Source of the DNA: Pseudomonas cichorii
Lineage (GTDB): Bacteria; Pseudomonadota; Gammaproteobacteria; Pseudomonadales; Pseudomonadaceae
Direction of reading: 5' to 3'
Assembly: GCF_003700275.1 (NCBI RefSeq)
Contig: NZ_RBRE01000083.1
Coordinates: 1-64,000, forward strand
DNA: 64,000 nt
Shown: piece by piece, positions 44,806 to 53,137 of the stretch
Layout of the letters: every line of letters begins with the position of its first letter
How positions within the stretch are numbered: the stretch's first letter is position 1
Notes under the pieces: model-generated
Seen by the model: only the letters and a program-made list of their open reading frames with translations
Database searches by the model: none
Told to the model about the DNA's origin: nothing
Translations under genes and position numbers: made by a program

Positions 44806-44821
44806 TGGCATGCAAATTGCT
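44806..44821 (+). promoter_or_regulatory. Sigma-54 promoter of glnA
   Basis: TGGCATGCAAATTGCT fits the -24/-12 consensus TGGCACG-N4-TTGCW with GG and GC at the right spacing. It should drive glnA under nitrogen limitation through NtrC-phosphate. Confidence 0.85.
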
Positions 44822-44923
44822 CCCTTGTGAGGCAGATTGCCTTGGCAGAGTATTCGCGCCGGCATCACCCAAATTTAAAGGGCCCCAACCATAACTCGGC
44901 CCTTAGCCACCCCGGAGGACACC

Positions 44924-46330
44924 ATGTCGAAGTCGGTTCAACTCATCAAAGATCATGACGTTAAATGGATTGATCTGCGCTTCACGGACACTAAAGGTAC
45001 ACAGCACCACGTGACCATGCCGGCTCGCGATGCGCTGGAAGACGACTTCTTTGAAGTCGGCAAGATGTTCGACGGTTCCTCCATCTCTGGCTGGAAAGGC
45101 ATCGAAGCCTCCGACATGATCCTGCTGCCGGACGACGAAACCGCAGTTCTGGACCCGTTCACCGAAGAACCGACCCTGATCCTGGTTTGCGACATCATCG
45201 AACCTTCGACCATGCAAGGTTACGACCGCGACCCACGCGCCATCGCTCACCGCGCCGAGGAATACCTGAAGTCCACCGGTATCGGTGACACCGTGTTTGC
45301 CGGTCCGGAGCCAGAGTTCTTCATCTTCGACGAAGTGAAGTTCAAGTCCGACATTTCCGGTTCCATGTTCAAGATCTACTCCGAGCAAGGTTCGTGGATG
45401 TCCGACCAGGACGTGGAAGGCGGCAACAAAGGCCACCGTCCAGGCATCAAAGGTGGTTACTTCCCGGTTCCGCCGTTTGACCACGACCACGAAATCCGCA
45501 CCGCAATGTGCAACGCCCTGGAAGAAATGGGCCAGACCGTGGAAGTTCACCACCACGAAGTGGCAACTGCCGGCCAGAACGAAATCGGCGTGAAATTCAA
45601 CACGCTGGTTAAAAAGGCTGACGAAGTTCAGACCCTGAAATACGTGGTCCACAACGTTGCCGACGCTTACGGCCGCACCGCTACCTTCATGCCGAAGCCT
45701 CTGTACGGCGATAACGGTTCGGGTATGCACGTACACATGTCCATCGCCAAAGATGGCAAGAACACCTTCGCTGGCGAAGGCTATGCCGGCCTGTCCGACA
45801 CCGCCCTGTACTTCATCGGCGGCATCATCAAGCACGGTAAGGCCCTGAACGGCTTCACCAACCCGGCTACCAACTCCTACAAGCGTCTGGTACCAGGCTT
45901 TGAAGCCCCGGTAATGCTGGCCTACTCGGCTCGCAACCGTTCCGCTTCGATCCGTATTCCTTACGTCTCCAGCCCACGTGGCCGTCGTATCGAAGCACGC
46001 TTCCCGGATCCGGCAGCCAACCCGTACCTGGCGTTCGCTGCACTGTTGATGGCTGGCCTGGACGGTATCCAGAACAAGATCCACCCTGGCGATGCAGCTG
46101 ACAAGAACCTGTATGACCTGCCGCCTGAAGAGGCCAAAGAGATCCCACAAGTTTGCGGCAGCCTGAAAGAAGCCCTGGAAGAGCTGGACAAGGGTCGTGC
46201 GTTCCTGACCAAAGGCGGCGTTTTCAGCGACGACTTCATCGACGCTTACATCGCCCTGAAAAGCGAAGAAGAAATCAAGGTACGTACCTTCGTACACCCA
46301 CTGGAATACGAGCTGTACTACAGCTGCTAA
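44924..46330 (+). CDS. glnA: Glutamine synthetase type I
   Basis: The product has 468 aa. It joins ammonia and glutamate to glutamine with ATP. It has the GS beta-grasp motif (KMFDGSSISGWKGIEASDMIL), the metal site (VFAGPEPEFFIFD), the ATP-binding region (NGSGMHVHMSIAKDG; KRLVPGFEAPV) and the adenylylation site in NLYDLPPEEAKEIPQ (Tyr about residue 397). Length is that of GSI-beta, which is controlled by adenylylation. The start follows GGAGG. Expression is predicted from the sigma-54/NtrC promoter. Confidence 0.98.
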   Translation: MSKSVQLIKDHDVKWIDLRFTDTKGTQHHVTMPARDALEDDFFEVGKMFDGSSISGWKGIEASDMILLPDDETAVLDPFTEEPTLILVCDIIEPSTMQGYDRDPRAIAHRAEEYLKSTGIGDTVFAGPEPEFFIFDEVKFKSDISGSMFKIYSEQGSWMSDQDVEGGNKGHRPGIKGGYFPVPPFDHDHEIRTAMCNALEEMGQTVEVHHHEVATAGQNEIGVKFNTLVKKADEVQTLKYVVHNVADAYGRTATFMPKPLYGDNGSGMHVHMSIAKDGKNTFAGEGYAGLSDTALYFIGGIIKHGKALNGFTNPATNSYKRLVPGFEAPVMLAYSARNRSASIRIPYVSSPRGRRIEARFPDPAANPYLAFAALLMAGLDGIQNKIHPGDAADKNLYDLPPEEAKEIPQVCGSLKEALEELDKGRAFLTKGGVFSDDFIDAYIALKSEEEIKVRTFVHPLEYELYYSC

Positions 46331-46360
46331 TCCAGTCGCGCCAGCGTTGATGGCGTAATG

Positions 46361-46385
46361 AGGCCTCCTTCGGGAGGCCTTTTTT
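46361..46385 (+). terminator. Intrinsic terminator of glnA
   Basis: AGGCCTCC pairs with GGAGGCCT across a TTCG tetraloop, followed by TTTTT, 30 bases after the glnA stop. It is a textbook rho-independent terminator. Confidence 0.95.
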
Positions 46386-46485
46386 ATGCTCGCAGGTAAT
46401 ACATATCTAACCCCTTTCAGTCGGCCCTTTGCGGGAATCTTGCGCCTTCGCTTGGAAAACACTCCATTTCAGAGTCGAGGCGCCC

Positions 46486-46911
46486 ATGCACATCAAAACC
46501 CTGATATCCGCTACCTGCCTGCTATTCGCCTGCGGTATCGCCTTCGCCGACAGCCCCACTGGCAACCAGGACAGTCCCAGCGCGCAAGTGCTGCTCAAGA
46601 GCACCCGGTCGTGGGATGGCACGCCATACAGGAGCTACCCCGCAACCCAACCGGAACTGAGCATTCTCAAGATAACCATTCCGGCCAATACGACCCTGCC
46701 ATGGCACCGGCATCCGGTTCCGAACGCCGCCTACGTGCTTTCCGGCGAGCTGGAAGTACAGGCCAGGGACGGCAGCAAATCCATACTCATCAAAGCAGGT
46801 GACACCCTGGCCGAAATGGTGGATATCATGCACCGCGGCAAGACCGGCAATACTCCGGTCGAACTGGTTGTGTTCTATGCTGGAGCCGTCGGAACACCGT
46901 TATCCCAGTAA
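46486..46911 (+). CDS. Exported cupin-domain protein
   Basis: The product has 141 aa. The ATG at 46486 follows GAGG and starts a Sec signal peptide (TLISATCLLFACGIAFA). The mature protein is a small cupin: PANTTLPWHRHPVPNAAYVLSGELEVQ (metal-ligand His pair) and IKAGDTLAEMVDIMHRGKTGN. Periplasmic single-domain cupins of this kind have no settled substrate. It follows the glnA terminator, so it has its own promoter. Confidence 0.8.
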   Translation: MHIKTLISATCLLFACGIAFADSPTGNQDSPSAQVLLKSTRSWDGTPYRSYPATQPELSILKITIPANTTLPWHRHPVPNAAYVLSGELEVQARDGSKSILIKAGDTLAEMVDIMHRGKTGNTPVELVVFYAGAVGTPLSQ

Positions 46912-46956
46912 TGCGGCAGCGGGATGCCCTGCCTTCGTCCTGTCATCGGAGCCTTC

Positions 46957-47487
46957 ATGCGTCTTTGCCTTATCTGCCTGCTGCTGTTGACCACCTGGCC
47001 GGCCGTTGCGCAGATCTACAAATACACCGACGCCAATGGCAATACGGCTTACAGCAACCAGCCACCGGACGGCACGAAGGCCGAAGCCGTCGTGCTGCCG
47101 CCGCTCAATAGCGTCGATACTTCAACAATGCAAAGAAACAGCGCTCCTGCGCCTCAAGAGCAGCGGGAAGTCCAACAGCAGCCATCGGCTTTCTATCAGA
47201 CCCTGGAACTGACCGACCTGCCGACCGATGAAGCGCTGCGCGCCAATAACGGCACCTTCACCATCGGTGTGAGGATTCAGCCTCGCCTGCAACAGCCTCA
47301 TCAGTTGCAATTGCTGGTAGACGGCAATCCTTACGGGCAGCCGTCCAATGTGCCGCGCCTGCAGGTGGTAAACATCGACCGCGGCGAGCACAGCTTTGCC
47401 GTGGTGGTGAAAAGCGGTGAGCACATCGTCCAGCAAAGCCCGACCATCACCCTGACCGTGCAGCGCGTCCATGTCGGTCGGCCTTGA
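46957..47487 (+). CDS. Exported DUF4124-domain protein (copy 1)
   Basis: The product has 176 aa. The ATG at 46957 follows GGAG. A signal peptide (LCLICLLLLTTWPAVA) precedes the DUF4124 motif QIYKYTDANGNTAYSNQPPDGTKAE. The C-terminal part resembles a beta-sandwich (FTIGVRIQPRLQQPHQLQLLVDGNPYGQ, HSFAVVVKSGEHIVQ). The role of this domain is unknown; such proteins are commonly linked to glnA-ntrBC in Pseudomonas. A paralogue follows immediately. Confidence 0.8.
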   Translation: MRLCLICLLLLTTWPAVAQIYKYTDANGNTAYSNQPPDGTKAEAVVLPPLNSVDTSTMQRNSAPAPQEQREVQQQPSAFYQTLELTDLPTDEALRANNGTFTIGVRIQPRLQQPHQLQLLVDGNPYGQPSNVPRLQVVNIDRGEHSFAVVVKSGEHIVQQSPTITLTVQRVHVGRP

Positions 47488-47488
47488 G

Positions 47489-48115
47489 ATGCGCGTCATG
47501 TTTGGTTTGCTGGCGTGCCTGTTGCTGCTGTCGGCCCAGCCTGCCGTAGCGGAGGTCTATACCTACATCGATGCCAACGGCAACCGGGTGTTCACCGATC
47601 AGCCGCACAAGAATGCCAAGCGTGTGGAGATTCCGCCGAGCAACAACATGACCGGCACACCACCGCCTCGCACCCGGCAGGCAATACCGGCGAAACCCGG
47701 GGTCAAGATGATGTTTCGCTATCAGTTGCTACGGGTTCTGGCCCCCGAGCCGGACGGAACGGTGCGCAGCACAAGCGGTGAAGTGATCGTGACCGTCACC
47801 AGCGAACCGGCCCTGCAGCCCGGCCATGGCTATCGCCTGTTGCTCGATGGGCAACCGGTAGGTCAGCCCGGACGCAGCCCGGTATTCCCGCTGAACAATA
47901 TCGACCGTGGCACGCATCAGCTGTCGGTCGAGATAGTCGATGAGTCTGGCCGCGTACTGGAAAAAACCCCCAACCAGCCCTTCCATATGCTGCGTATCTC
48001 GCTGGCGCAGAAACGCACCGCCAATCCCTGCAAACCCGGCGAGTACGGTGTACGTCCCGAATGTCCACTCAAGGACAAGCCCAAAGAGGAAAGCAGCATC
48101 CTGCCTTTTTTCTAG
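47489..48115 (+). CDS. Exported DUF4124-domain protein (copy 2)
   Basis: The product has 208 aa. The ATG at 47489, one base after the previous stop, gives the best signal peptide (MRVMFGLLACLLLLSAQPAVA); an ATG at 47471 would overlap the previous gene. DUF4124 motif: EVYTYIDANGNRVFTDQPHKNAKR. The second half mirrors copy 1 (GYRLLLDGQPVGQPGRSPVFPLNNIDRGTHQLSVEIVDESG), showing tandem duplication. It has a longer C-terminus with two cysteines (NPCKPGEYGVRPECP). The substrate is unknown. A CCTGCC/GGCAGG inversion spans its stop codon. Confidence 0.8.
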   Translation: MRVMFGLLACLLLLSAQPAVAEVYTYIDANGNRVFTDQPHKNAKRVEIPPSNNMTGTPPPRTRQAIPAKPGVKMMFRYQLLRVLAPEPDGTVRSTSGEVIVTVTSEPALQPGHGYRLLLDGQPVGQPGRSPVFPLNNIDRGTHQLSVEIVDESGRVLEKTPNQPFHMLRISLAQKRTANPCKPGEYGVRPECPLKDKPKEESSILPFF

Positions 48116-48141
48116 GCAGGAAAACACATCCCGCCCACAAG

Positions 48142-48156
48142 GCACCTTAATGGTGC
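48142..48156 (+). promoter_or_regulatory. Perfect NtrC dyad upstream of ntrBC
   Basis: GCACCTTAATGGTGC is an exact inverted repeat (GCACC-N5-GGTGC), the best NtrC consensus in the window. It lies about 130 bases upstream of the candidate sigma-54 promoter at 48286-48301, a normal enhancer distance. Confidence 0.75.
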
Positions 48157-48285
48157 ATGATTCTCTCCGCTACGCTTCAAGACAGCCCAATCTGGTTCAG
48201 GAATGACTGTCGGGTGGCGCTTTATGCGGGCACAGATCCCAAAAAAGCCCTGATTTTGCGAATTAAGCGCTTCTTTTCGGAGCCT

Positions 48286-48301
48286 TGGTTTGGTTCTTGC
48301 A
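48286..48301 (+). promoter_or_regulatory. Candidate sigma-54 promoter of ntrBC
   Basis: TGGTTTGGTTCTTGCA has GG and GC at the proper spacing and a perfect -12 half TTGCA; the -24 half is TGG with a degenerate remainder. A second, poorer match (TGGCTTTGCTGATGCT) is at 48340-48355. Between stop 48115 and ntrB the 305-base region holds these sites and no gene. Confidence 0.5.
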
Positions 48302-48420
48302 ACTTCACTGACACAGCACCCCATAAAGCACCGTATCAGTGGCTTTGCTGATGCTGGCCAGGACGGCTCGGCTCCTGCACCTCCGCGATTGCAATGTGCC
48401 AAAAGAGGTCACCAAGATTC

Positions 48421-49506
48421 ATGACTATCAGCGACGCGCTGCACCGTTTGTTACTGGACAACCTGACCACTGCCACCATTCTGCTCAATGCCGACCTGCG
48501 CCTTGAGTACATGAACCCGGCAGCGGAAATGCTGCTGGCCATCAGTGGCCAGCGCAGTCATGGGCAATTCATCAGCGAACTGTTCACCGAATCCGCCGAA
48601 GCACTTAGTTCGCTTCGTCAGGCCGTGGAACAGGCTCACCCCTTCACCAAACGTGAAGCCATGCTGACCGCGCTGACCGGCCAGACCCTGACCGTCGACT
48701 ATGCGGTAACACCGATTCTCAACAAGGGCGTCACCCTGCTGTTGCTGGAAGTCCATCCTCGTGATCGCCTGCTGCGCATCACCAAGGAAGAGGCCCAGTT
48801 ATCCAAGCAGGAAACCACCAAGATGCTGGTGCGTGGCCTGGCTCACGAAATCAAGAACCCGCTCGGCGGCATTCGCGGCGCGGCGCAGTTGCTGTCCCGC
48901 GAGTTGCCTGAAGAAAGCCTCAAGGACTACACCAACGTCATCATCGAAGAAGCCGATCGCCTGCGTAATCTGGTGGACCGGATGCTTGGCTCCAACAAGC
49001 TGCCTTCACTGGCCATGACCAATGTGCATGAAGTGCTTGAGCGGGTCTGCAGCCTGGTCGAAGCCGAAAGCCAGGGATGCATCACTTTGGTGCGCGACTA
49101 CGATCCAAGTATTCCCGACGTCCTGATCGACCGTGAACAAATGATTCAGGCGGTACTCAATATCGTGCGTAACGCCATGCAGGCCATCAGTGGCCAGAAC
49201 GAATTACGCCTGGGGCGCATCACCCTGCGCACCCGCGCCATGCGCCAGTTCACCATCGGCCACATTCGGCACCGACTGGTGAGCAAGATCGAAATCATCG
49301 ATAACGGCCCCGGTATTCCGGCCGAGCTTCAGGAAACCATTTTCTACCCCATGGTCAGTGGCCGCCCGGATGGTACGGGACTCGGACTTGCCATTACCCA
49401 GAACATCATTAGCCAGCACCAGGGACTGATCGAATGTGAGAGCCATACTGGCCACACCACTTTCTCGATCTTCCTGCCGCTGGAACAAGGAGCCGCTTCG
49501 ACATGA
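48421..49506 (+). CDS. ntrB: Nitrogen regulation sensor kinase/phosphatase NtrB (GlnL)
   Basis: The product has 361 aa. The ATG at 48421 begins MTISDALHRLLLDNLTTATILL, the family N-terminus with a PAS domain (to about residue 110). The phospho-acceptor His142 lies in GLAHEIKNPLGG. ATPase boxes are N (NIVRNAMQAI), G1 (IIDNGPGI) and G2 (GTGLGLAI). It is cytoplasmic, phosphorylates NtrC under nitrogen shortage and dephosphorylates it when PII signals plenty. Its last four bases overlap ntrC. Confidence 0.96.
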   Translation: MTISDALHRLLLDNLTTATILLNADLRLEYMNPAAEMLLAISGQRSHGQFISELFTESAEALSSLRQAVEQAHPFTKREAMLTALTGQTLTVDYAVTPILNKGVTLLLLEVHPRDRLLRITKEEAQLSKQETTKMLVRGLAHEIKNPLGGIRGAAQLLSRELPEESLKDYTNVIIEEADRLRNLVDRMLGSNKLPSLAMTNVHEVLERVCSLVEAESQGCITLVRDYDPSIPDVLIDREQMIQAVLNIVRNAMQAISGQNELRLGRITLRTRAMRQFTIGHIRHRLVSKIEIIDNGPGIPAELQETIFYPMVSGRPDGTGLGLAITQNIISQHQGLIECESHTGHTTFSIFLPLEQGAAST

Positions 49507-50939
49507 GCCGTAGTGAAACTGTCTGGATCGTAGATGACGATCGTTCCATCCGCTGGGTACTGGAAAAGGCTCTGCAACAGGAAGGCATGACCACACAAAG
49601 CTTCGATAGCGCGGATGGGGTGATGAGTCGCCTGGCCCGTCAACAACCGGACGTGATCATTTCCGATATCCGCATGCCGGGCGCCAGTGGCCTTGATCTG
49701 CTGGCGCGAATTCGCGAGCAGCATCCGCGTCTGCCGGTGATCATCATGACCGCCCACTCGGACCTGGACAGCGCCGTAGCCTCTTACCAGGGCGGTGCGT
49801 TCGAGTACCTGCCCAAGCCGTTCGACGTCGACGAAGCCGTCTCGCTGGTCAAGCGCGCCAACCAGCACGCTCAGGAACAGCAAGGTCTGGACGTCGCGCC
49901 AACCCTGACCCGCACCCCGGAAATCATTGGTGAAGCGCCAGCGATGCAGGAAGTGTTTCGCGCCATCGGGCGTTTGAGCCACTCCAACATCACCGTGCTG
50001 ATCAATGGTGAATCGGGTACCGGCAAGGAACTGGTCGCCCACGCCCTGCATCGCCACAGCCCGCGTTCGGCTTCGCCGTTCATCGCGCTGAACATGGCTG
50101 CGATTCCCAAGGACCTGATGGAATCGGAACTGTTTGGCCATGAAAAAGGCGCCTTTACCGGCGCGGCCAACCTGCGGCGCGGCCGCTTCGAGCAGGCCGA
50201 TGGCGGCACACTGTTCCTCGATGAAATCGGTGACATGCCGGCCGATACCCAGACCCGTCTGTTGCGGGTGCTGGCTGACGGCGAGTTCTACCGGGTTGGC
50301 GGTCATACGCCGGTCAAGGTCGACGTGCGCATCATCGCTGCGACTCACCAGAACCTGGAAACCCTGGTGCAGGCCGGCAAGTTCCGCGAGGACTTGTTCC
50401 ATCGCCTGAACGTGATCCGCATTCACATTCCGCGCATGTCGGACCGCCGCGAAGACATTCCGACCCTGGCCAGGCACTTCCTGAGCCGTGCCGCGCAGGA
50501 ACTGGCGGTGGAACCCAAGCTGCTCAAGGCAGAAACCGAGGAATACCTCAAGCACCTGCCATGGCCGGGTAACGTCCGCCAACTGGAAAACACCTGCCGC
50601 TGGATCACGGTCATGGCTTCGGGCCGTGAAGTGCATATCAGCGACCTGCCGCCAGAGCTATTGAGCCTGCCGCAAGACGCCGCGCCGGTGACCAACTGGG
50701 AACAGGCATTGCGCCAGTGGGCCGACCAGGCCTTGTCGCGTGGGCAATCCAGCCTGCTGGACAGCGCCGTACCGACCTTCGAGCGCATCATGATCGAAAC
50801 CGCCCTCAAGCACACTGCCGGTCGCCGTCGCGATGCTGCCGTGCTGCTGGGCTGGGGCCGCAATACCTTGACCCGCAAGATCAAGGAATTGGGCATGAAG
50901 GTCGATGGCGGGGATGACGATGAGGGGGATGAAGGCTAA
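49503..50939 (+). CDS. ntrC: Nitrogen response regulator NtrC (GlnG)
   Basis: The product has 478 aa. The receiver domain has phospho-acceptor Asp55 (VIISDIRMPG), the acidic pair DDD at 11-13 and Lys in YLPKPFD. The AAA+ domain has GESGTGKELVA, the sigma-54 loop GAFTGA and LFLDEIGDMP. A Fis-type helix-turn-helix ends it (RRRDAAVLLGWGRNTLTRKIKELG). It activates sigma-54 promoters such as that of glnA. The ATG overlaps the ntrB stop region, so the two are co-translated. Confidence 0.97.
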   Translation: MSRSETVWIVDDDRSIRWVLEKALQQEGMTTQSFDSADGVMSRLARQQPDVIISDIRMPGASGLDLLARIREQHPRLPVIIMTAHSDLDSAVASYQGGAFEYLPKPFDVDEAVSLVKRANQHAQEQQGLDVAPTLTRTPEIIGEAPAMQEVFRAIGRLSHSNITVLINGESGTGKELVAHALHRHSPRSASPFIALNMAAIPKDLMESELFGHEKGAFTGAANLRRGRFEQADGGTLFLDEIGDMPADTQTRLLRVLADGEFYRVGGHTPVKVDVRIIAATHQNLETLVQAGKFREDLFHRLNVIRIHIPRMSDRREDIPTLARHFLSRAAQELAVEPKLLKAETEEYLKHLPWPGNVRQLENTCRWITVMASGREVHISDLPPELLSLPQDAAPVTNWEQALRQWADQALSRGQSSLLDSAVPTFERIMIETALKHTAGRRRDAAVLLGWGRNTLTRKIKELGMKVDGGDDDEGDEG

Positions 50940-50947
50940 ATCCCCCT

Positions 50948-51000
50948 ATGGGAGCGGGTTCATTCGCGAATGGATTTTTCGCGAATGAATTCGCTCTACG
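50948..51000. repeat. REP doublet between ntrC and the aldo-keto reductase gene
   Basis: Two inverted copies of a Pseudomonas REP-like motif (GGAGCGGGTTCATTCGCGAA and its complement-like partner ending GAATTCGCTCTACG) are separated by about 7 bases. The right copy contains the stop codon of the convergent aldo-keto reductase gene. It may act as a bidirectional transcription end or mRNA stabiliser. Confidence 0.8.
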
Positions 51001-52033
51001 TGGCCAATGATGGCTTCTCCCAGAGATTGATCCCGCCTTCCACTGCAAACCGGTCGATTTCGGCCAGCTCTTCACGGCTGAACTCAAGGTTCTTCAGCGC
51101 ACCGACGTTCTCGATGATCTGTTCCGGGCGACTCGCGCCGATCAGCGCCGAGGTGACGCGCGGATCGCGCAGGGTCCAGGCCAGGGCCATCTGCGCCAGG
51201 CTCTGACCACGCCGTTTGGCGATCTCGTTGAGCGCCCGCACATGAGCGATGTTCTGCTCGGACAAATGCGCCGCCTGTAACGAACCGCCACCCGGACGGT
51301 TGACCCGCGCATCCTGCGGTACGCCATTGAGGTACTTGTCCGACAGTAATCCCTGCGCCAGAGCGGTAAAGGCAATCACACCGGCACCCAGTTCTTCGGT
51401 GCTGTCGAGCAGGTCTTTCTCGACCCAGCGATTGAGCAGGTTGTAGGCCGGTTGATGGATCAACAGCGGCACTTTCCACTCTTTCAGCAGCGCGGCGATT
51501 TCCCGGGTTTTCGAGCCGGAATAGGAAGAAATACCGATGTACAACGCCTTGCCCTGCTGCACGGCAGTCGCCAGTGCGCTCGCGGTTTCTTCCAGCGGTG
51601 TGTCCGGGTCGAAGCGGTGAGAATAGAAGATATCCACATAATCGAGGCCCAGGCGCTGCAGGCTCTGATCGAGGCTGGCCAGGACGTATTTGCGTGATCC
51701 GCCGCCCTGTCCGTAAGGACCTGGCCACATGTCCCAGCCCGCCTTGGTGGAGATGATCAGTTCATCGCGGTATTGCTTGAAGTCTTCGCGCAGCAAGCGT
51801 CCGAAATTGATTTCGGCACTGCCATACGGTGGGCCATAGTTGTTGGCCAGATCGAAATGGTTGATGCCCAGATCGAAGGCCGTGCGCAGCATGGCGCGCT
51901 GGGTGTCGATGGGCGTGCTGTCACCGAAGTTGTGCCACAGCCCGAGCGACAGGGCTGGCAATAACAGACCGCTGCGGCCCGTGCGGCGATAAGGCATGTC
52001 GTTGTAACGGTTTTCGGCAGCGATGTAGGTCAT
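50996..52033 (-). CDS. Aldo-keto reductase, YghZ/L-glyceraldehyde-3-phosphate reductase type
   Basis: The product has 345 aa. It is an NADPH-dependent reductase of the AKR14/YghZ group. Features are a catalytic Tyr in HFDLANNYGPPYGSAE, Lys in LIISTKAGW, the loop GPYGQGGGSRKYVLASLDQSLQRLGLDYVDIFYSHR and the NADPH phosphate-binding end (SALIGASRPEQIIEN). It lies 48 bases after the SsuA-like gene on the same strand and is probably the last gene of that operon. The true substrate is not shown by sequence. Confidence 0.88.
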   Translation of the reverse strand: MTYIAAENRYNDMPYRRTGRSGLLLPALSLGLWHNFGDSTPIDTQRAMLRTAFDLGINHFDLANNYGPPYGSAEINFGRLLREDFKQYRDELIISTKAGWDMWPGPYGQGGGSRKYVLASLDQSLQRLGLDYVDIFYSHRFDPDTPLEETASALATAVQQGKALYIGISSYSGSKTREIAALLKEWKVPLLIHQPAYNLLNRWVEKDLLDSTEELGAGVIAFTALAQGLLSDKYLNGVPQDARVNRPGGGSLQAAHLSEQNIAHVRALNEIAKRRGQSLAQMALAWTLRDPRVTSALIGASRPEQIIENVGALKNLEFSREELAEIDRFAVEGGINLWEKPSLAT

Positions 52034-52081
52034 TGAGTCCTCTCTTGTTGGGTATTCGGTCTGTCGCGAATGTGTGAGGTG

Positions 52082-53017
52082 TTACTCGCGACGCCAGACA
52101 GCCTGCTGTACATCGACCCGCTTGGGCACCAATCGGTTCTCGTAGAACAGATCGGCGGTGGCCTGTTGCGCGCGGATAATCTGCGGTGTGATCGGCAAGC
52201 TGGGCGATTCAGGACGATGATCGATGTACTGACCGATCACCGCTTCAGGAAGGCCCATGCTGCGCGACAGAATCCCGATACTCTCGGCACGCTGGCTGCG
52301 AGTCAAGGCATCCGCCGCGCTCAGTTCGTTCAAGACCTGCTCAATGAAATCGCCATTACTCTCGGCATAGGCCCGGCGAGCCGTGTAGATCGGGCCGGAC
52401 AAGCCAAGCCCTTCACCATTGGCCAGGACGTGGCTGTGCCCTTCGTTCAGAGCAATGGAGTAATAAGGGTCCCAGATGGCCCAGGCATCGACACTGCCGT
52501 TCTCAAAGGCGGCACGGGCATCGGCGGGAGTCAGGTAGATCGGCTGGATATCCTTGAAACTCAGCCCGGCCTTGTTCAAGGCGCGCAGCACCAGGTTGTG
52601 TGCACTGGAGCCTTTCTGCAGGGCGACCTTGCGGCCTTTCAGATCGGCCACGCTCTTGAACGGGCTGTCATTGCGCACCAGAATGGTTTCGGCCTGAGGC
52701 TTGGCCGGTTCGGCACCTATGTACACCAGATCCGCGCCTGCCACCTGAGCGAAGATCGGCGGGATATCGCCGGTCGAAGCAATATCCAGACTGCCGATAT
52801 TCAAGGCCTCAAGCATCTGCGGCCCGGCCGGAAACTCGATCCACTTGACCTGAGTGTTGGCGAAACGCTTCTCCAGCAAGCCATGTTCCTTGGCCAATAC
52901 CAGAGTAATGGAGCCTTTCTGGTAACCGATGCGCAACGTGTCCGGCTCCTGGGCCGAAGCGCTGTTGAGTACTCCGCACAGGCTCAATACAGCAGCAATC
53001 AAAGCCAGTGGTCTCAT
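52082..53017 (-). CDS. Aliphatic sulfonate/taurine-type ABC substrate-binding protein (SsuA-like), orphan
   Basis: The product has 311 aa. The ATG at 53017 follows AAGGAA and starts a signal peptide (PLALIAAVLSLCGVLNSASA). The mature part is an NMT1/SsuA-like fold: LRIGYQKGSITLVLAKEHGLLEKRF, EFPAGPQMLEALNIGSLDIASTGDIPP, DLKGRKVALQKGSSAHNLV, VDAWAIWDPYYS. It should bind a sulfonate or similar organosulfur compound in the periplasm. No permease or ATPase gene lies next to it, so it must use components encoded elsewhere. A REP pair separates it from the monooxygenase gene. Confidence 0.88.
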   Translation of the reverse strand: MRPLALIAAVLSLCGVLNSASAQEPDTLRIGYQKGSITLVLAKEHGLLEKRFANTQVKWIEFPAGPQMLEALNIGSLDIASTGDIPPIFAQVAGADLVYIGAEPAKPQAETILVRNDSPFKSVADLKGRKVALQKGSSAHNLVLRALNKAGLSFKDIQPIYLTPADARAAFENGSVDAWAIWDPYYSIALNEGHSHVLANGEGLGLSGPIYTARRAYAESNGDFIEQVLNELSAADALTRSQRAESIGILSRSMGLPEAVIGQYIDHRPESPSLPITPQIIRAQQATADLFYENRLVPKRVDVQQAVWRRE

Positions 53018-53036
53018 GGGTATTTTCCTTGTAATG

Positions 53037-53130
53037 CCTGTAGGAGCGAATTTATTCGCGAGGGGCCGGTACACCCGAAGAAAATGTGTCGCCGGGAACA
53101 CCTTCTCGCGAATGAATTCGCTCCTACAGG
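53037..53130. repeat. REP pair (REPIN-like)
   Basis: The outer ends are the inverted motifs CCTGTAGGAGCGAAT and ATTCGCTCCTACAGG, each followed inward by a TATTCGCGAG/CTCGCGAATG palindromic part, with about 35 bases between. This is the classic arrangement of two inverted Pseudomonas REPs. It lies in the 120-base gap inside the monooxygenase-ssuA operon and could lower expression of the downstream genes or protect the upstream mRNA. Confidence 0.9.
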
Positions 53131-53137
53131 GCAGTGA

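Larger units (their letters stand above)
44590..44923. other. thiI-glnA intergenic control region
   Basis: These 334 bases between divergent thiI and glnA hold the NtrC-like dyad and sigma-54 promoter listed separately. Several GCACC half-sites lie at about 44685-44725, suggesting a small NtrC array. Downstream of the -12 element the glnA leader is about 100 bases long and ends in GGAGGACACC before the ATG. No small gene was seen. Confidence 0.7.

Noticed and set aside
44903..46462. 519-codon minus-strand frame opposite glnA
   Set aside because: It is antisense to an unmistakable glutamine synthetase and crosses both the terminator and the start region of the cupin gene.
48098..48121. CCTGCC/GGCAGG inversion at the end of the second DUF4124 gene as a terminator
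   Set aside because: The T-run is in the loop and not after the stem, so it is not a rho-independent terminator; the arms are only six bases.
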